The translations under genes and the position numbers were made by a program. The notes under the pieces are model-generated. The model made no database searches. It had not been told where the DNA came from and saw only the letters and a list, made by a program, of their open reading frames with translations. A DNA stretch of 64,000 bases from Motilibacter aurantiacus (GTDB taxonomy: Bacteria; Actinomycetota; Actinomycetes; Motilibacterales; Motilibacteraceae): the NCBI RefSeq assembly GCF_011250645.1, contig NZ_JAANNO010000006.1, forward strand, positions 156,235 through 220,234, given 5' to 3'. Every line of letters starts with the position of its first letter. Within the stretch, counting starts at the first letter, position 1. Below, piece by piece: positions 36,099-44,362 of the stretch.

Positions 36099-36974
36099 TC
36101 AATAGGTCAGCAGCAGGCGGTCGACGACCCCTTCGCCCCGCAGGTCCTGCCCCGGCATCTGGAACCGGCGGAGCATCGAGCGGCCGACGTTCACCAGCAC
36201 CTCGCGCTCGAACAGCCCCGGGGGCACGGGCACGTCGCAGAGCACGTCCCCCGACTTCTTGCTGCCGTCGATGCTCAGCGCCACGCGGGCACCGCGCCGC
36301 TTGGCCGCCGCCACCTCGGCGAAGAGCTCCTCGAGCCGGAAGGCCTGTGCGCCGTAGAGGATCGCCTGGGTGTGCGTGTAGGGCGGGTCGCAGTAGACGA
36401 CGTCGCCGGCCCCGGCGAGCGCCAGCGCCGCGCGGTAGTCCAGGTGCTCGAAGGCCGCCCCCGCCGTCCGTTCCCGCCACAGGTCGACGCGCGCGGCGAA
36501 CGCCGCCGGCGGGATCGGCCGGTGCACGCCGCAGGGGGTGGACATGTGGCCGTCGGCCTTGCGGAACCGGACGACGCCGCCGTAGCAGGAGCGCGACAGG
36601 AACAGCAGGTCGGCCGGGTTCGGTGCGGCGTTGTACGCCGCCTTGATCTCCTCGTACGCGGTCACCCGGTCCGGCGCCTCGGTGCAGCGCTGCCAGCGGT
36701 CGGCGTACCAGCCCTTGAGGGCCTCGGGGTCGGCGGCGAGCGCTTGCCAGATGCCGACGAGCGGGCCGAAGGCGTCCGAGGCCACGGCGCGCGGCGGGGC
36801 GAGCGTCGCGAGGACGGCCCCGCTGCCCAGGAAGGGCTCGAAGTACGTCCCGTCCCCCAGCGCCGGCAGCTGGGCCGCGATCTCGTGCGCGAACCGCTGC
36901 TTGTTGCCCACCCATTTGAGCAGCTGGGCGCGCAACGGGCGCACCGGAGCCCCGGGGTCCTCGGTGCCGGCCAT
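36099..36974 (-). CDS. D12-class N6-adenine DNA methyltransferase (Dam-like)
   Basis: A 291-residue methylase of the alpha/D12 class. It begins with the family sequence LLKWVGNKQRFAHEI (17-32), then motif I FEPFLGSGAV (45-54), RSCYGGVVRF, and catalytic motif IV DPPY (196-199). ATG 36974 is preferred because the extension to 37286 runs into the divergent gene. No restriction endonuclease or specificity gene is adjacent, so it may be a regulatory orphan. The recognition sequence cannot be read from the protein; GATC is usual for Dam, but other targets occur. Confidence 0.92.
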   Translation of the reverse strand: MAGTEDPGAPVRPLRAQLLKWVGNKQRFAHEIAAQLPALGDGTYFEPFLGSGAVLATLAPPRAVASDAFGPLVGIWQALAADPEALKGWYADRWQRCTEAPDRVTAYEEIKAAYNAAPNPADLLFLSRSCYGGVVRFRKADGHMSTPCGVHRPIPPAAFAARVDLWRERTAGAAFEHLDYRAALALAGAGDVVYCDPPYTHTQAILYGAQAFRLEELFAEVAAAKRRGARVALSIDGSKKSGDVLCDVPVPPGLFEREVLVNVGRSMLRRFQMPGQDLRGEGVVDRLLLTY

Positions 36975-37058
36975 CGGTGAGGAGGCTAGTTCACCCGTGC
37001 GAGGGGTCCCCTGGACGGACCGCGGCCGTTCGGGGCGGGGCGGGCTAGCCTCGTCCGC

Positions 37059-37925
37059 GTGCAGCGGCTGCCCGGTACGGAGGCGCTCCGGCAGCTGGCG
37101 CTGGCCGTGAGCGTGCTCGACGGCGTCGAGCTCGAGCCCTTCGGCGCCGGCCTGGTGCTGCGCGACGGGCGCCCGCTGGAGGTCTCGTGGGACGAGGCCG
37201 CCGCTGCGCTGGGCGCGGACGGCCTGCCCGACGTGCTCGACCTGGACGACACGTCCTCGCCCGCTCGGCGCCGGCTCCGCCGCCACCTGCAGCTGCGCCG
37301 CGCCCTCGACGAGCCGGGCGCCCCCGACCGCGTACGAGCACTGGCCCTACCGACCGGCTCGGCCGCCGCTCCCGGGCCGGGCTGGGCGCGCACCCGGGTG
37401 CTCGGCGGAGCGACGGAGGTCGGGCCCGGGCTCCTCGGGCTGCTGCCCGGGCCGGAGGTGGTGCCGCTGTCCCCCGTCGCGCTGGCGGCCTCTGGGCGCG
37501 GCGGCGACGTCGACGCGGTATGGGCCGACGCGCTCGTCCACGCCGAGGCCATGGGTGAGCTCGCCGGCGAGCGCCTGCTGCGCGAGCCGCGCGTCCTCGT
37601 CCCCGTGGGCCACGCCGACGTGGTGACGCTGCTGTCGAGCCGGTCGTTCCGCAGCGCGCTGGCCGCCGGGTGCCCCACCGGCATGCGGGCGGTCGTCGTC
37701 CCCATGCGCCGGCGCGGCTGGGTCGACCCGTCGCACCTGGACCCGGCCTTCGTCGGGTCCGTCGCGGCCTTGGTCGAGGAGGACGACCGTGCCTTCCCCC
37801 GCCCGCTGCTCGTCACCGCGGACGAGCTGGTGCTCGTGCGGGCAGGTGGGCGCCCGGAGCGCCTCGCGCTCGACGGCATCAGCCCGCGCCCCCAGCGGGT
37901 GCGGGCCGAGCGTCCGACCGACTGA
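37059..37925 (+). CDS. Conserved hypothetical protein next to dxs
   Basis: A 288-residue soluble protein without recognised domain. It starts at GTG 37059 (MQRLPGTEALRQLALAVSVL). Middle region: ALALPTGS, then GATEVGPGLLGLLPGPEVVPL. The C-terminal part has VLVPVGHADVVTLLSSR and GMRAVVVPMRRRGWVDPSHL. No catalytic motif, membrane helix or signal peptide is seen. It is divergent from the methylase (84-base gap) and converges with dxs across a short hairpin. Codon use matches the neighbours. I do not recognise the family. Confidence 0.6.
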   Translation: MQRLPGTEALRQLALAVSVLDGVELEPFGAGLVLRDGRPLEVSWDEAAAALGADGLPDVLDLDDTSSPARRRLRRHLQLRRALDEPGAPDRVRALALPTGSAAAPGPGWARTRVLGGATEVGPGLLGLLPGPEVVPLSPVALAASGRGGDVDAVWADALVHAEAMGELAGERLLREPRVLVPVGHADVVTLLSSRSFRSALAAGCPTGMRAVVVPMRRRGWVDPSHLDPAFVGSVAALVEEDDRAFPRPLLVTADELVLVRAGGRPERLALDGISPRPQRVRAERPTD

Positions 37926-37939
37926 CAGGGTGCGCGTCC

Positions 37940-37959
37940 GGCCGAGCCCTCGCTCGGCC
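37940..37959. terminator. 7-bp hairpin between converging genes
   Basis: GGCCGAG (37940-37946) pairs with CTCGGCC (37953-37959) around CCCTCG. It lies between the hypothetical gene and dxs. Confidence 0.5.
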
Positions 37960-37988
37960 TGACGCGGCGCGCGACCAGGACGGCCCGG

Positions 37989-39902
37989 TCAGCCCCGGCC
38001 GGCGGAGGCGCCGGCCTCCGGCGAGTAGGCCTCCGGCAGCCCGGCGACCGCCTCGATCACCTGGCGGCTCACCTCCTGGGCCGTGAGCCCGATCTCCGCC
38101 TGCACCTCGGCCCGCTTGGCGTGGTCGAGGAAGCGCTCCGGGACGCCGAAGTCGCGCACGGGCGTGGGGATGCCGGCATCGCGCAGCGCCTGGGCGAGCC
38201 GGGAACCGACCCCGCCGGTGCGTACGCCGTCCTCCACGCTGACGAGCAGCCGGTGGCGGCCCGCGAGCGCGACGAGCTCGGGGTCGACCGGCTTGACCCA
38301 GCGCGGGTCCACGACCGTCACCCCGACGCCCTGGGCGACGAGCCGGCCGGCGACCTCGAGGCAGAGCTCGGCCATGGCACCGACCGACACCAGCAGCACG
38401 TCCTCGTCGCCCTCGCGGCGCAGCACGTCGCCGCTGCCGACGCGCCCGGTCGCCGGGATGTCGGCCGGGATCTTGCCCTTGGGGAACCGGACCACGGTCG
38501 GTGCGTCGTCCACGTCGAGCGCCTCACGCAGCTCGGCGCGCAGGGTGGAGGCGTCCCGCGGCGCGGCCAGCCGCAGGTTGGGGACGACCTGAAGCATCGA
38601 CAGGTCCCACATGCCGTTGTGGCTCGGGCCGTCGTCGCCGGTGATGCCGGCCCGGTCGAGGACGAAGGTGACCCCGCACTTGTGCAGGGCCACGTCCATG
38701 AGCACCTGGTCGAACGCGCGGTTGAGGAAGGTCGCGTAGACGGCGACGACCGGGTGCAGGCCGGCAGTGGCCATGCCGGCCGCGCTGGTGACAGCGTGCT
38801 GCTCGGCGATGCCCACGTCGAAGACCCGGCCGGGGTAGGCCCGGGCGAAGGAGTCGAGCCCGACGGGGATGCACATCGCGGCGGTGATGCCGACGACGTC
38901 GGTGCGCTCGGCCCCGACGGCGACCATCTCGTCGGCGAACACGCTGGTCCACGACGTGCCGGACGCGGCGAGCGGCTCGCCGGTCTCCGGGTCGATGACG
39001 CCGACCGCGTGGAACAGGTCGGCCTCGAAGGCCTCGGCGGGCGCGTAGCCCCGCCCCTTCTGGGTCAGCGCGTGCACGATGACCGGCCCGCCGAAGCTGC
39101 GGGCCAGGCGCAGGGCGCGCTCGACCTCCTCCACGTCGTGCCCGTCGACCGGGCCGATGTACTTGAGGCCGAGGTCCTCGAACATCCCCTGCGGGGCGAC
39201 GATGTCCTTGAGCCCCTTCTTGACCCCGTGCAGCGTGTCGTAGATCGGCGCGCCCACGACTGGGGTGCGGCCGAGGACGTGCTTGCCCCACTCGAGGAAG
39301 CGCTCGTAGCCGCGGGTCGCCCGCAGCGTCGCCAGGTGACGGGCGAGGCCGCCGATCGTCGGGGCGTACGACCGCTCGTTGTCGTTGACCACGACGACGA
39401 CGGGGCGGTCGCTCGCGGCGATGTTGTTGAGCGCCTCCCAGGACATGCCGCCGGTCAGCGCGCCGTCGCCGATGACCGCGACCACGGTGCGGTCCGAGCG
39501 TCCCTGCAGCTCGTACGCCTTGGCCAGGCCGTCGGCGTAGGACAGCGCGGTCGAGGCGTGGCTGTTCTCCACCAGGTCGTGGGGCGACTCGTCCCGGCAG
39601 GGGTAGCCGGACAGGCCGCCCTTCTGGCGCAAGGTGGCGAAGCCGTCGCGGCGGCCGGTCAGCAGCTTGTGAACGTAGGACTGGTGGCCGGTGTCGAACA
39701 CGATCGGCTCGCGCGGGGACTCGAACACGCGGTGCAGCGCGATGGTCAGCTCGACGACGCCGAGGTTGGGGCCGAGGTGGCCGCCGGTCCGGGAGACCGA
39801 GGAGATGAGGAAGGCCCGGATCTCCGTCGCCAGCTCGTCGAGCTGGGCCCGGTCGAGCGACCGGAGGTCACGCGGCCCGCGGATCGAGTCGAGCAGACCC
39901 AC
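37989..39902 (-). CDS. dxs: 1-deoxy-D-xylulose-5-phosphate synthase
   Basis: First enzyme of the MEP isoprenoid pathway; it condenses pyruvate and glyceraldehyde 3-phosphate with thiamine diphosphate. It has 637 residues from GTG 39902 ([16 protein letters not shown]), the usual length. Motifs: [18 protein letters not shown], the TPP motif [16 protein letters not shown] (145-160), [18 protein letters not shown] with the catalytic Glu, and the transketolase C-terminal domain. The ORF continues to 40433 but through the tandem repeat array, so it is not coding there. AAGCGGGGA precedes the GTG. Possible control: the 10-bp array 188 bp upstream. Confidence 0.97.
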   Translation of the reverse strand: MGLLDSIRGPRDLRSLDRAQLDELATEIRAFLISSVSRTGGHLGPNLGVVELTIALHRVFESPREPIVFDTGHQSYVHKLLTGRRDGFATLRQKGGLSGYPCRDESPHDLVENSHASTALSYADGLAKAYELQGRSDRTVVAVIGDGALTGGMSWEALNNIAASDRPVVVVVNDNERSYAPTIGGLARHLATLRATRGYERFLEWGKHVLGRTPVVGAPIYDTLHGVKKGLKDIVAPQGMFEDLGLKYIGPVDGHDVEEVERALRLARSFGGPVIVHALTQKGRGYAPAEAFEADLFHAVGVIDPETGEPLAASGTSWTSVFADEMVAVGAERTDVVGITAAMCIPVGLDSFARAYPGRVFDVGIAEQHAVTSAAGMATAGLHPVVAVYATFLNRAFDQVLMDVALHKCGVTFVLDRAGITGDDGPSHNGMWDLSMLQVVPNLRLAAPRDASTLRAELREALDVDDAPTVVRFPKGKIPADIPATGRVGSGDVLRREGDEDVLLVSVGAMAELCLEVAGRLVAQGVGVTVVDPRWVKPVDPELVALAGRHRLLVSVEDGVRTGGVGSRLAQALRDAGIPTPVRDFGVPERFLDHAKRAEVQAEIGLTAQEVSRQVIEAVAGLPEAYSPEAGASAGRG

Positions 39903-40090
39903 GCACGTCCCCGCTTCCCGGGCTCGTAGCCCGACTACGCCCCCGCAGGGGCCCGTGCCCCCGGTTCGACCGCCTCGTCTTCGGCAGGGTTGATGGTACG
40001 CGGCGGCACCCCGTGCGGCATGGTTTGCGCGGCGGAAGCCCCGGGTGGCGTGCCGGGCAGGCGCGGGCCGCCCCCCGCGCACCGGGCCCG

Positions 40091-40270
40091 CCCGGAGTCG
40101 CCCGGAGTCGCCCGGAGTCGCCCGGAGTCGCCCGGAGTCGCCCGGAGTCGCCCGGAGTCGCCCGGAGTCGCCCGGAGTCGCCCGGAGTCGCCCGGAGTCG
40201 CCCGGAGTCGCCCGATGCCGCCCGATGCCGCCCGATGCCGCCCGATGCCGCCCGACGCCGCCCGACGCCG
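40091..40270. repeat. Tandem array with a 10-bp period, upstream of dxs
   Basis: Twelve exact copies of CCCGGAGTCG (40091-40210), four of CCCGATGCCG (40211-40250) and two of CCCGACGCCG (40251-40270), all in register: 180 bp, 18 units. It lies 189-368 bp upstream of the dxs start and ends about 100 bp before the LacI-type operator of the sugar transporter. The 705-base gap between dxs (39902) and the binding-protein gene (40608) holds this array, a small CGGGCT/AGCCCG hairpin (39919-39933), the operator and a promoter, and no credible gene: all frames through the array are open only because the repeat has no stops. Confidence 0.97.
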
Positions 40271-40371
40271 CCCTCAGGGCGCCCGGGGGCAGCTTCGGTC
40301 GCCCGGGCCGGGCCGGGACGTGCCGCTTGCGCGGAGCCGCCCGACAGGAGCACTCTCTGTTTCGGAAGCAG

Positions 40372-40437
40372 TGACAACACGGCCGAACTGACAACGTTGT
40401 CTTGCTTGCCCGAAAGCAGAACGCTTCGTTCACGAAG
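40372..40437. promoter_or_regulatory. LacI-type operator region of the sugar transporter
   Basis: GACAACGTTGTC (40390-40401) is a perfect 12-bp palindrome with the central CG typical of LacI-family operators. It is preceded by T and by another TGACAAC half-site at 40372-40378. CTTCGT-TC-ACGAAG (40424-40437) is a second palindrome. All lie in a stretch of lower GC upstream of the binding-protein gene. The regulator is not encoded in the window. Confidence 0.65.
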
Positions 40438-40473
40438 GTGGATCACGGTTGAGTTGCGGTCGAGGGTGTTCGA

Positions 40474-40503
40474 TTGACCGTCAACTGGACCAGGCTCTTA
40501 ACT
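40474..40503 (+). promoter_or_regulatory. Probable promoter of the sugar transporter operon
   Basis: TTGACC (40474-40479) and TTAACT (40498-40503) are spaced by 18 bases and match sigma-70-like -35 and -10 elements, the second less well. The -35 lies in the small palindrome TTGACCGTCAA (40474-40484). The start codon follows about 100 bases later. Confidence 0.5.
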
Positions 40504-40607
40504 AACGCGCAACACTGAACTTCCGGTGGCCGCGCCCCGCTGGCGTGTGCTACCTCCCCTGGCGGCGGTCGCCCCCAGGTCTCGGAACATCACGGAGGCA
40601 AAGCGGC

Positions 40608-41927
40608 ATGCGACGACTCTCGCTCGTTGCCGGCATCGCTGCGCTGGGGCTCGCCCTGGCCGGATGCGGCGGAGACGGCTCGGACACCTCGGCCGGCGAC
40701 ACCGGTAGCAACTCGGGCAGCGGCACCGAGGCCTCCGGCGAGGTCGAGGTCTTCACCTGGTGGACCGAGGGCGGCGAGAAGGCGGGGCTCGACGGCCTGG
40801 TCAAGGTCTTCGGCGAGAAGTACCCGAACCTCAAGTTCGTCAACGGCGCCGTCGCCGGGGGCGCGGGCAGCAACGCCAAGGCCGTGCTCGCCTCGCGCCT
40901 GCAGACCCAGGACCCGCCGGACACGTTCCAGGGCCACGCGGGCGGTGAGCTCTCGGACTACATCAAGGCCGGCCAGCTCGAGGACCTCTCCGACCTGTAC
41001 CAGTCCGAGGGCTGGTCCGACATCTTCCCGAAGACGCTGATCGACGCGATCACGTACGACGGCAAGCTCTACTCGGTGCCCGCGAACGTCCACCGGGCGA
41101 ACGTCGTGTGGGCGAACCCGACCGTGCTGGAGAAAGCCGGCGTCGACCCGACCGCCGCGCCGGAGTCCATCGCCGACTGGATCACCGACCTGGACAAGGT
41201 GAAGGCCAGCGGCGTCGAGAACCCGCTCTCGATCGCGACCGACTGGACGCAGGTCCAGCTGCTCGAGACGGTCCTGATCGCCGACCTCAAGGCCGAGGGC
41301 TACGCCGGCCTGTGGACCGGCGACACCAAGTGGGACTCCCCCGAGGTCACCGCGGCACTGAACGACTACGCCAAGCTCATGAGCTACACCAACAGCAACC
41401 GGTCCAGCCTCGACTGGCCGGACGCGGCGAACATGGTCCGCGACGGCAAGGCCGGCTACAACGTCATGGGTGACTGGGTCGCCGCCAACTGGCAGGGCGA
41501 GAAGCTCGAGGAGGGCAAGGACTACGTCTACATGCCCGTCCCCGGCTCGCAGGGCATCTTCGACTTCCTCTCCGACTCGTTCACGCTGCCGGTCGGCGCC
41601 AAGAACCCCGAGGGCGCTAAGGACTGGCTGCGCGTCGTCGGCAGCGCCGAGGGCCAGCAGTCCTTCAACACGGTCAAGGGCTCGATCCCGGCGCGCACGG
41701 ACGCGGACGCCGCGGACTACCCGGCCTACCAGCAGTCGGCCATCAAGGACTTCAGCTCCGACACGATCGTCCCGTCGCTCGCCCACGGCGCCGCGGCCTC
41801 GATCGCGTGGCTGAACGACATCACCTCGGCCGTCGGCAAGTTCGGCACGTCGAGCTTCGACTCCGGTGCGGTCTCCGAGCTGCAGAGCGGCCTCGTGCAG
41901 GCAGCGTCGAACAACCTGCAGAGCTGA
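40608..41927 (+). CDS. Sugar ABC transporter substrate-binding lipoprotein
   Basis: A 439-residue lipoprotein that captures sugar outside the membrane. Signal peptide with lipobox LAGC (Cys20), followed by a Gly/Ser/Asp linker. The mature domain starts VEVFTWWTEGGEKAGLDGLV, which resembles glucose/mannose-binding proteins of the CUT1 class; later WDSPEVTAALNDYAKLMSY and GIFDFLSDSFTLPVGAKNP fit. GGAGG lies nine bases before ATG 40608. It is followed by a hairpin and two permease genes. No ATPase gene is present, so a shared ATPase of the MsiK type, encoded elsewhere, would drive it. Glucose or another hexose is the likely substrate, by homology only. Confidence 0.9.
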   Translation: MRRLSLVAGIAALGLALAGCGGDGSDTSAGDTGSNSGSGTEASGEVEVFTWWTEGGEKAGLDGLVKVFGEKYPNLKFVNGAVAGGAGSNAKAVLASRLQTQDPPDTFQGHAGGELSDYIKAGQLEDLSDLYQSEGWSDIFPKTLIDAITYDGKLYSVPANVHRANVVWANPTVLEKAGVDPTAAPESIADWITDLDKVKASGVENPLSIATDWTQVQLLETVLIADLKAEGYAGLWTGDTKWDSPEVTAALNDYAKLMSYTNSNRSSLDWPDAANMVRDGKAGYNVMGDWVAANWQGEKLEEGKDYVYMPVPGSQGIFDFLSDSFTLPVGAKNPEGAKDWLRVVGSAEGQQSFNTVKGSIPARTDADAADYPAYQQSAIKDFSSDTIVPSLAHGAAASIAWLNDITSAVGKFGTSSFDSGAVSELQSGLVQAASNNLQS

Positions 41928-41961
41928 TCGTCCCCCGGCAGCTCCGACCGGACCACGCCAG

Positions 41962-41990
41962 GGCGGGGTCAGCCAACGGCTGGCCCCGCC
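41962..41990 (+). terminator. Intercistronic hairpin after the binding-protein gene
   Basis: GGCGGGGTCAGCC (41962-41974) pairs with 41978-41990 with one G-U pair and the loop AAC. It lies between the binding protein and the permeases and may attenuate transcription so that the binding protein is made in excess. Confidence 0.7.
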
Positions 41991-42043
41991 TCGGCGCGGA
42001 AGGGTGACGGGCGGCCGGGCATCCCGCCTCTTGGAGTCACCTC

Positions 42044-42934
42044 GTGCGTCACACCGGAATTCGAAGATGGGGGCCTGGCCTTCTGGTCATGACCCCCTCG
42101 ATCGTCGTCATCGCCGTCTTCGTGTACGGGCTGATCGGCTGGACGGTCAACACGTCCCTGACCGACCGGACGACCGCGCTGCCGGCCGATGGCTACGTCG
42201 GGCTGGAGAACTTCACCAAGCTCTTCCAGGACGACCGCTTCATCCATTCGCTGAAGAACCTCGGCGTGCTGACCGTCGTCTTCATCGTCGGCACCATGGT
42301 TCTCGGGTTCCTGTGGGCCCTCCTGCTCGAGCGTGGGTTCAAGGGTGAGGGCGTCTTCCGCTCGATCTACCTGTTCCCGATGGCCGTCTCGTTCATCGCC
42401 TCGGGTGTCGTGTGGCGCTGGCTGCTCAACAGCGCGGAGGGCGACGACGCCGGTGGCCTGAACAAGCTCTTCGACAGCCTGCACCTCGGATTCCTGCAGA
42501 ACCCGTGGTGGAACGACCCGGACTGGGGCATGGCCGCCATGGCCCTCCCGGCGATCTGGCAGCTGTCGGGGTACGTCATGGCGCTCTTCCTGGCCGGGTT
42601 CCGCGGCATCCCGGCCGAGCTGCGCGAGGCGGCGCGGGTCGACGGGGCGTCGGAGTTCCAGCTCTACCGCCACGTGATCTTCCCGCAGCTGTCCCCCGTG
42701 GCGCTGTCCGCACTCATCATCGTCGGCCACATGTCGATGAAGATGTTCGACCTGATCATGGCGGTCTCGGGCGCCCAGTACCTCACCGAGGTCCCGGCGG
42801 TCTACCTGTGGACGACGCTGCTGGGCTCGAACTACGCCAAGGCCTGCGCCATCGCCGTCGTGCTGCTGCTGGTCGTCGCCGTCGTCGTCGTGCCGTACCT
42901 GGTGTCCAACGCGCGGGCGGAGAAGCGCCGATGA
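42044..42934 (+). CDS. Sugar ABC transporter permease (first subunit)
   Basis: A 296-residue CUT1-type permease (MalF/UgpA-like) with six membrane helices. The EAA loop for the ATPase is EAARVDGASEFQLYRHVIFPQL. The start is GTG 42044 (VRHTGIRRWGPGLL); the Shine-Dalgarno is weak. Its stop overlaps the next permease (ATGA), so both are co-translated. It functions with the binding protein above. Confidence 0.92.
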   Translation: MRHTGIRRWGPGLLVMTPSIVVIAVFVYGLIGWTVNTSLTDRTTALPADGYVGLENFTKLFQDDRFIHSLKNLGVLTVVFIVGTMVLGFLWALLLERGFKGEGVFRSIYLFPMAVSFIASGVVWRWLLNSAEGDDAGGLNKLFDSLHLGFLQNPWWNDPDWGMAAMALPAIWQLSGYVMALFLAGFRGIPAELREAARVDGASEFQLYRHVIFPQLSPVALSALIIVGHMSMKMFDLIMAVSGAQYLTEVPAVYLWTTLLGSNYAKACAIAVVLLLVVAVVVVPYLVSNARAEKRR

Positions 42935-43806
42935 GCAGTGCAGCCGTCGCAGCCGGCTCCGCCCGGCCGCGCAAGAAGAAGCCCGGCCCGCGCTCCACGA
43001 CCGCGCGCACGGCGCGCTTCGTGCTCCTCGTCCTGTTCCTGCTGCTCGTCCTGCTCCCGGCCTACGTCCTCTTCGTGACGAGCTTCAAGCCGTCGGCGGA
43101 GACGTCGGCCGACCGGGCGTGGCTGTTGCCCCAGAACTGGACCACCGAGGGCTGGAGGACCGCGTGGGACAGCCTGAGCCCGTCGCTCTGGCGCACGTTC
43201 CAGCTGGCCGTCCCGGCCGCGCTCATCTCCGCCTTCATCGGGTCGGTCAACGGGTTCGTCCTCTCCCGGTGGCGCTTCCCCGGGGCGGACGTCCTCTTCA
43301 CGCTGTTCCTGTTCGGCATGTTCATCCCGTACCAGGCCGTCGTCATCCCGCTGCGGCAGCTGACGGTCTGGATCGGGCTGCCGAACGGCATCCCGACGCT
43401 GATCTTGGTGCACATCATCTACGGCATCCCGATCTGCACGCTGATCTTCCGCAACTACTACGCCTCGGTGCCGCACGAGCTGGTCGAGGCGGCCCAGGTC
43501 GACGGCGCGGGCATGATCCGAACGTACGCCTCGATCATCCTGCCGCTGTCGGGCCCCGGCTTCGTGGTCACGATCATCTGGCAGTTCACGTCGGCCTGGA
43601 ACGACTACCTGTTCGCGATCTTCCTCTCGAACACCAGGAACGGGCCGATCACCATCGCGCTGAACGCGTTGGCCGGCGGGCAGTTGACGAACTACTCGGC
43701 GTCCATGGCCGGTGCCATGATCGCCTCGATCCCGACGCTCGTCGTCTACGTCGTCCTCGGCCGCTACTTCGTCGGCGGCCTCATGGCCGGGTCGGTGAAG
43801 AGCTGA
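42931..43806 (+). CDS. Sugar ABC transporter permease (second subunit)
   Basis: A 291-residue CUT1-type permease (MalG/UgpE-like) with six membrane helices. Features: VLFVTSFKPSAE after the first helix, FNGFVLSRWRFPG-like GSVNGFVLSRWRFPGADVLF, the EAA loop EAAQVDGAGMIRTYASIILPL, and the terminal YFVGGLMAGSVKS. The basic N-terminus (RPRKKKPGPRS) is cytoplasmic. ATG 42931 overlaps the upstream stop. A hairpin 20 bases downstream ends the operon. No ATPase gene follows. Confidence 0.92.
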   Translation: MSSAAVAAGSARPRKKKPGPRSTTARTARFVLLVLFLLLVLLPAYVLFVTSFKPSAETSADRAWLLPQNWTTEGWRTAWDSLSPSLWRTFQLAVPAALISAFIGSVNGFVLSRWRFPGADVLFTLFLFGMFIPYQAVVIPLRQLTVWIGLPNGIPTLILVHIIYGIPICTLIFRNYYASVPHELVEAAQVDGAGMIRTYASIILPLSGPGFVVTIIWQFTSAWNDYLFAIFLSNTRNGPITIALNALAGGQLTNYSASMAGAMIASIPTLVVYVVLGRYFVGGLMAGSVKS

Positions 43807-43825
43807 CGCCCGTTGCCGTACTCCG

Positions 43826-43857
43826 ACGGCGGGCTGCCCTCACGGGTGGCCCGCCGT
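43826..43857. terminator. Hairpin at the end of the sugar transporter operon
   Basis: ACGGCGGGC (43826-43834) pairs with GCCCGCCGT (43849-43857), with an inner CCC/GGG pairing in the loop. It lies 20 bases beyond the stop. Confidence 0.75.
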
Positions 43858-43955
43858 TCGCGTGAAGCGGGCCGCGGGCTGGGGGAGCCGGCGTGGGACG
43901 CCAGGGGCGGCGGCACCGGCCGGTCACGTCGCACCGGCGCCGGCCGCACCGACGC

Positions 43956-44339
43956 CTACAGCCGCTGGGTGAAGCGCTTGCCGCGCAGCGCTTCCTCGAC
44001 GAGCGCCACTGCGCGCGCGGCCGCGACGAGCCGCGCCCCCTCGCGCTCGTACGCCACGAGCGCCGCCTCCACGGCCTGCGGCGGGACGGCGCCGCGCAGG
44101 TCGTCGCGGGCCGTCGAGAGCCCGCGGCGCGACGCCTCGATGCCCGCGGCCACCGCGTACGAGGCGAACCGTGCGAGCACGACGGGGTGCCGGCGCAGCA
44201 CCTCGTGCAGCCGGTAGTCCGGCGGGCAGAGGTCGAAGAGCCAGGCGACGGCGGTCTTCTCCCAGTCCGGTGCCCCGGGGGGCCGCACCTCCACCGGCCA
44301 TCCGGGAGGCGCGAAGCCCTCCCGTCCGCCTGCCGCCAT
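43956..44339 (-). CDS. Conserved actinobacterial hypothetical protein
   Basis: A 127-residue, mostly helical protein. The strongest segment is WLFDLCPPDYRLHEVLRRHP, followed by VVLARFASYAVAAGIEASRRG and a C-terminal VALVEEALRGKRFTQRL. I believe similar proteins occur widely in actinobacteria next to various genes, but I do not know a function. No membrane helix or signal. The start ATG 44339 is 23 bases from the annotated start of the divergent GT9 gene. Confidence 0.65.
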   Translation of the reverse strand: MAAGGREGFAPPGWPVEVRPPGAPDWEKTAVAWLFDLCPPDYRLHEVLRRHPVVLARFASYAVAAGIEASRRGLSTARDDLRGAVPPQAVEAALVAYEREGARLVAAARAVALVEEALRGKRFTQRL

Positions 44340-44362
44340 GCCTGCCACCGTAACCTCGCCCG

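Noticed and set aside
40091-40270. CRISPR array.
   Set aside because: Repeats are directly adjacent with no spacers, and no cas gene is present.
39990-40477. Open frames of 109-154 codons through the 10-bp array.
   Set aside because: The decamer contains no stop in any frame, so three frames are open together. There is no ribosome site and the product is only a repeated [10 protein letters not shown] pattern.
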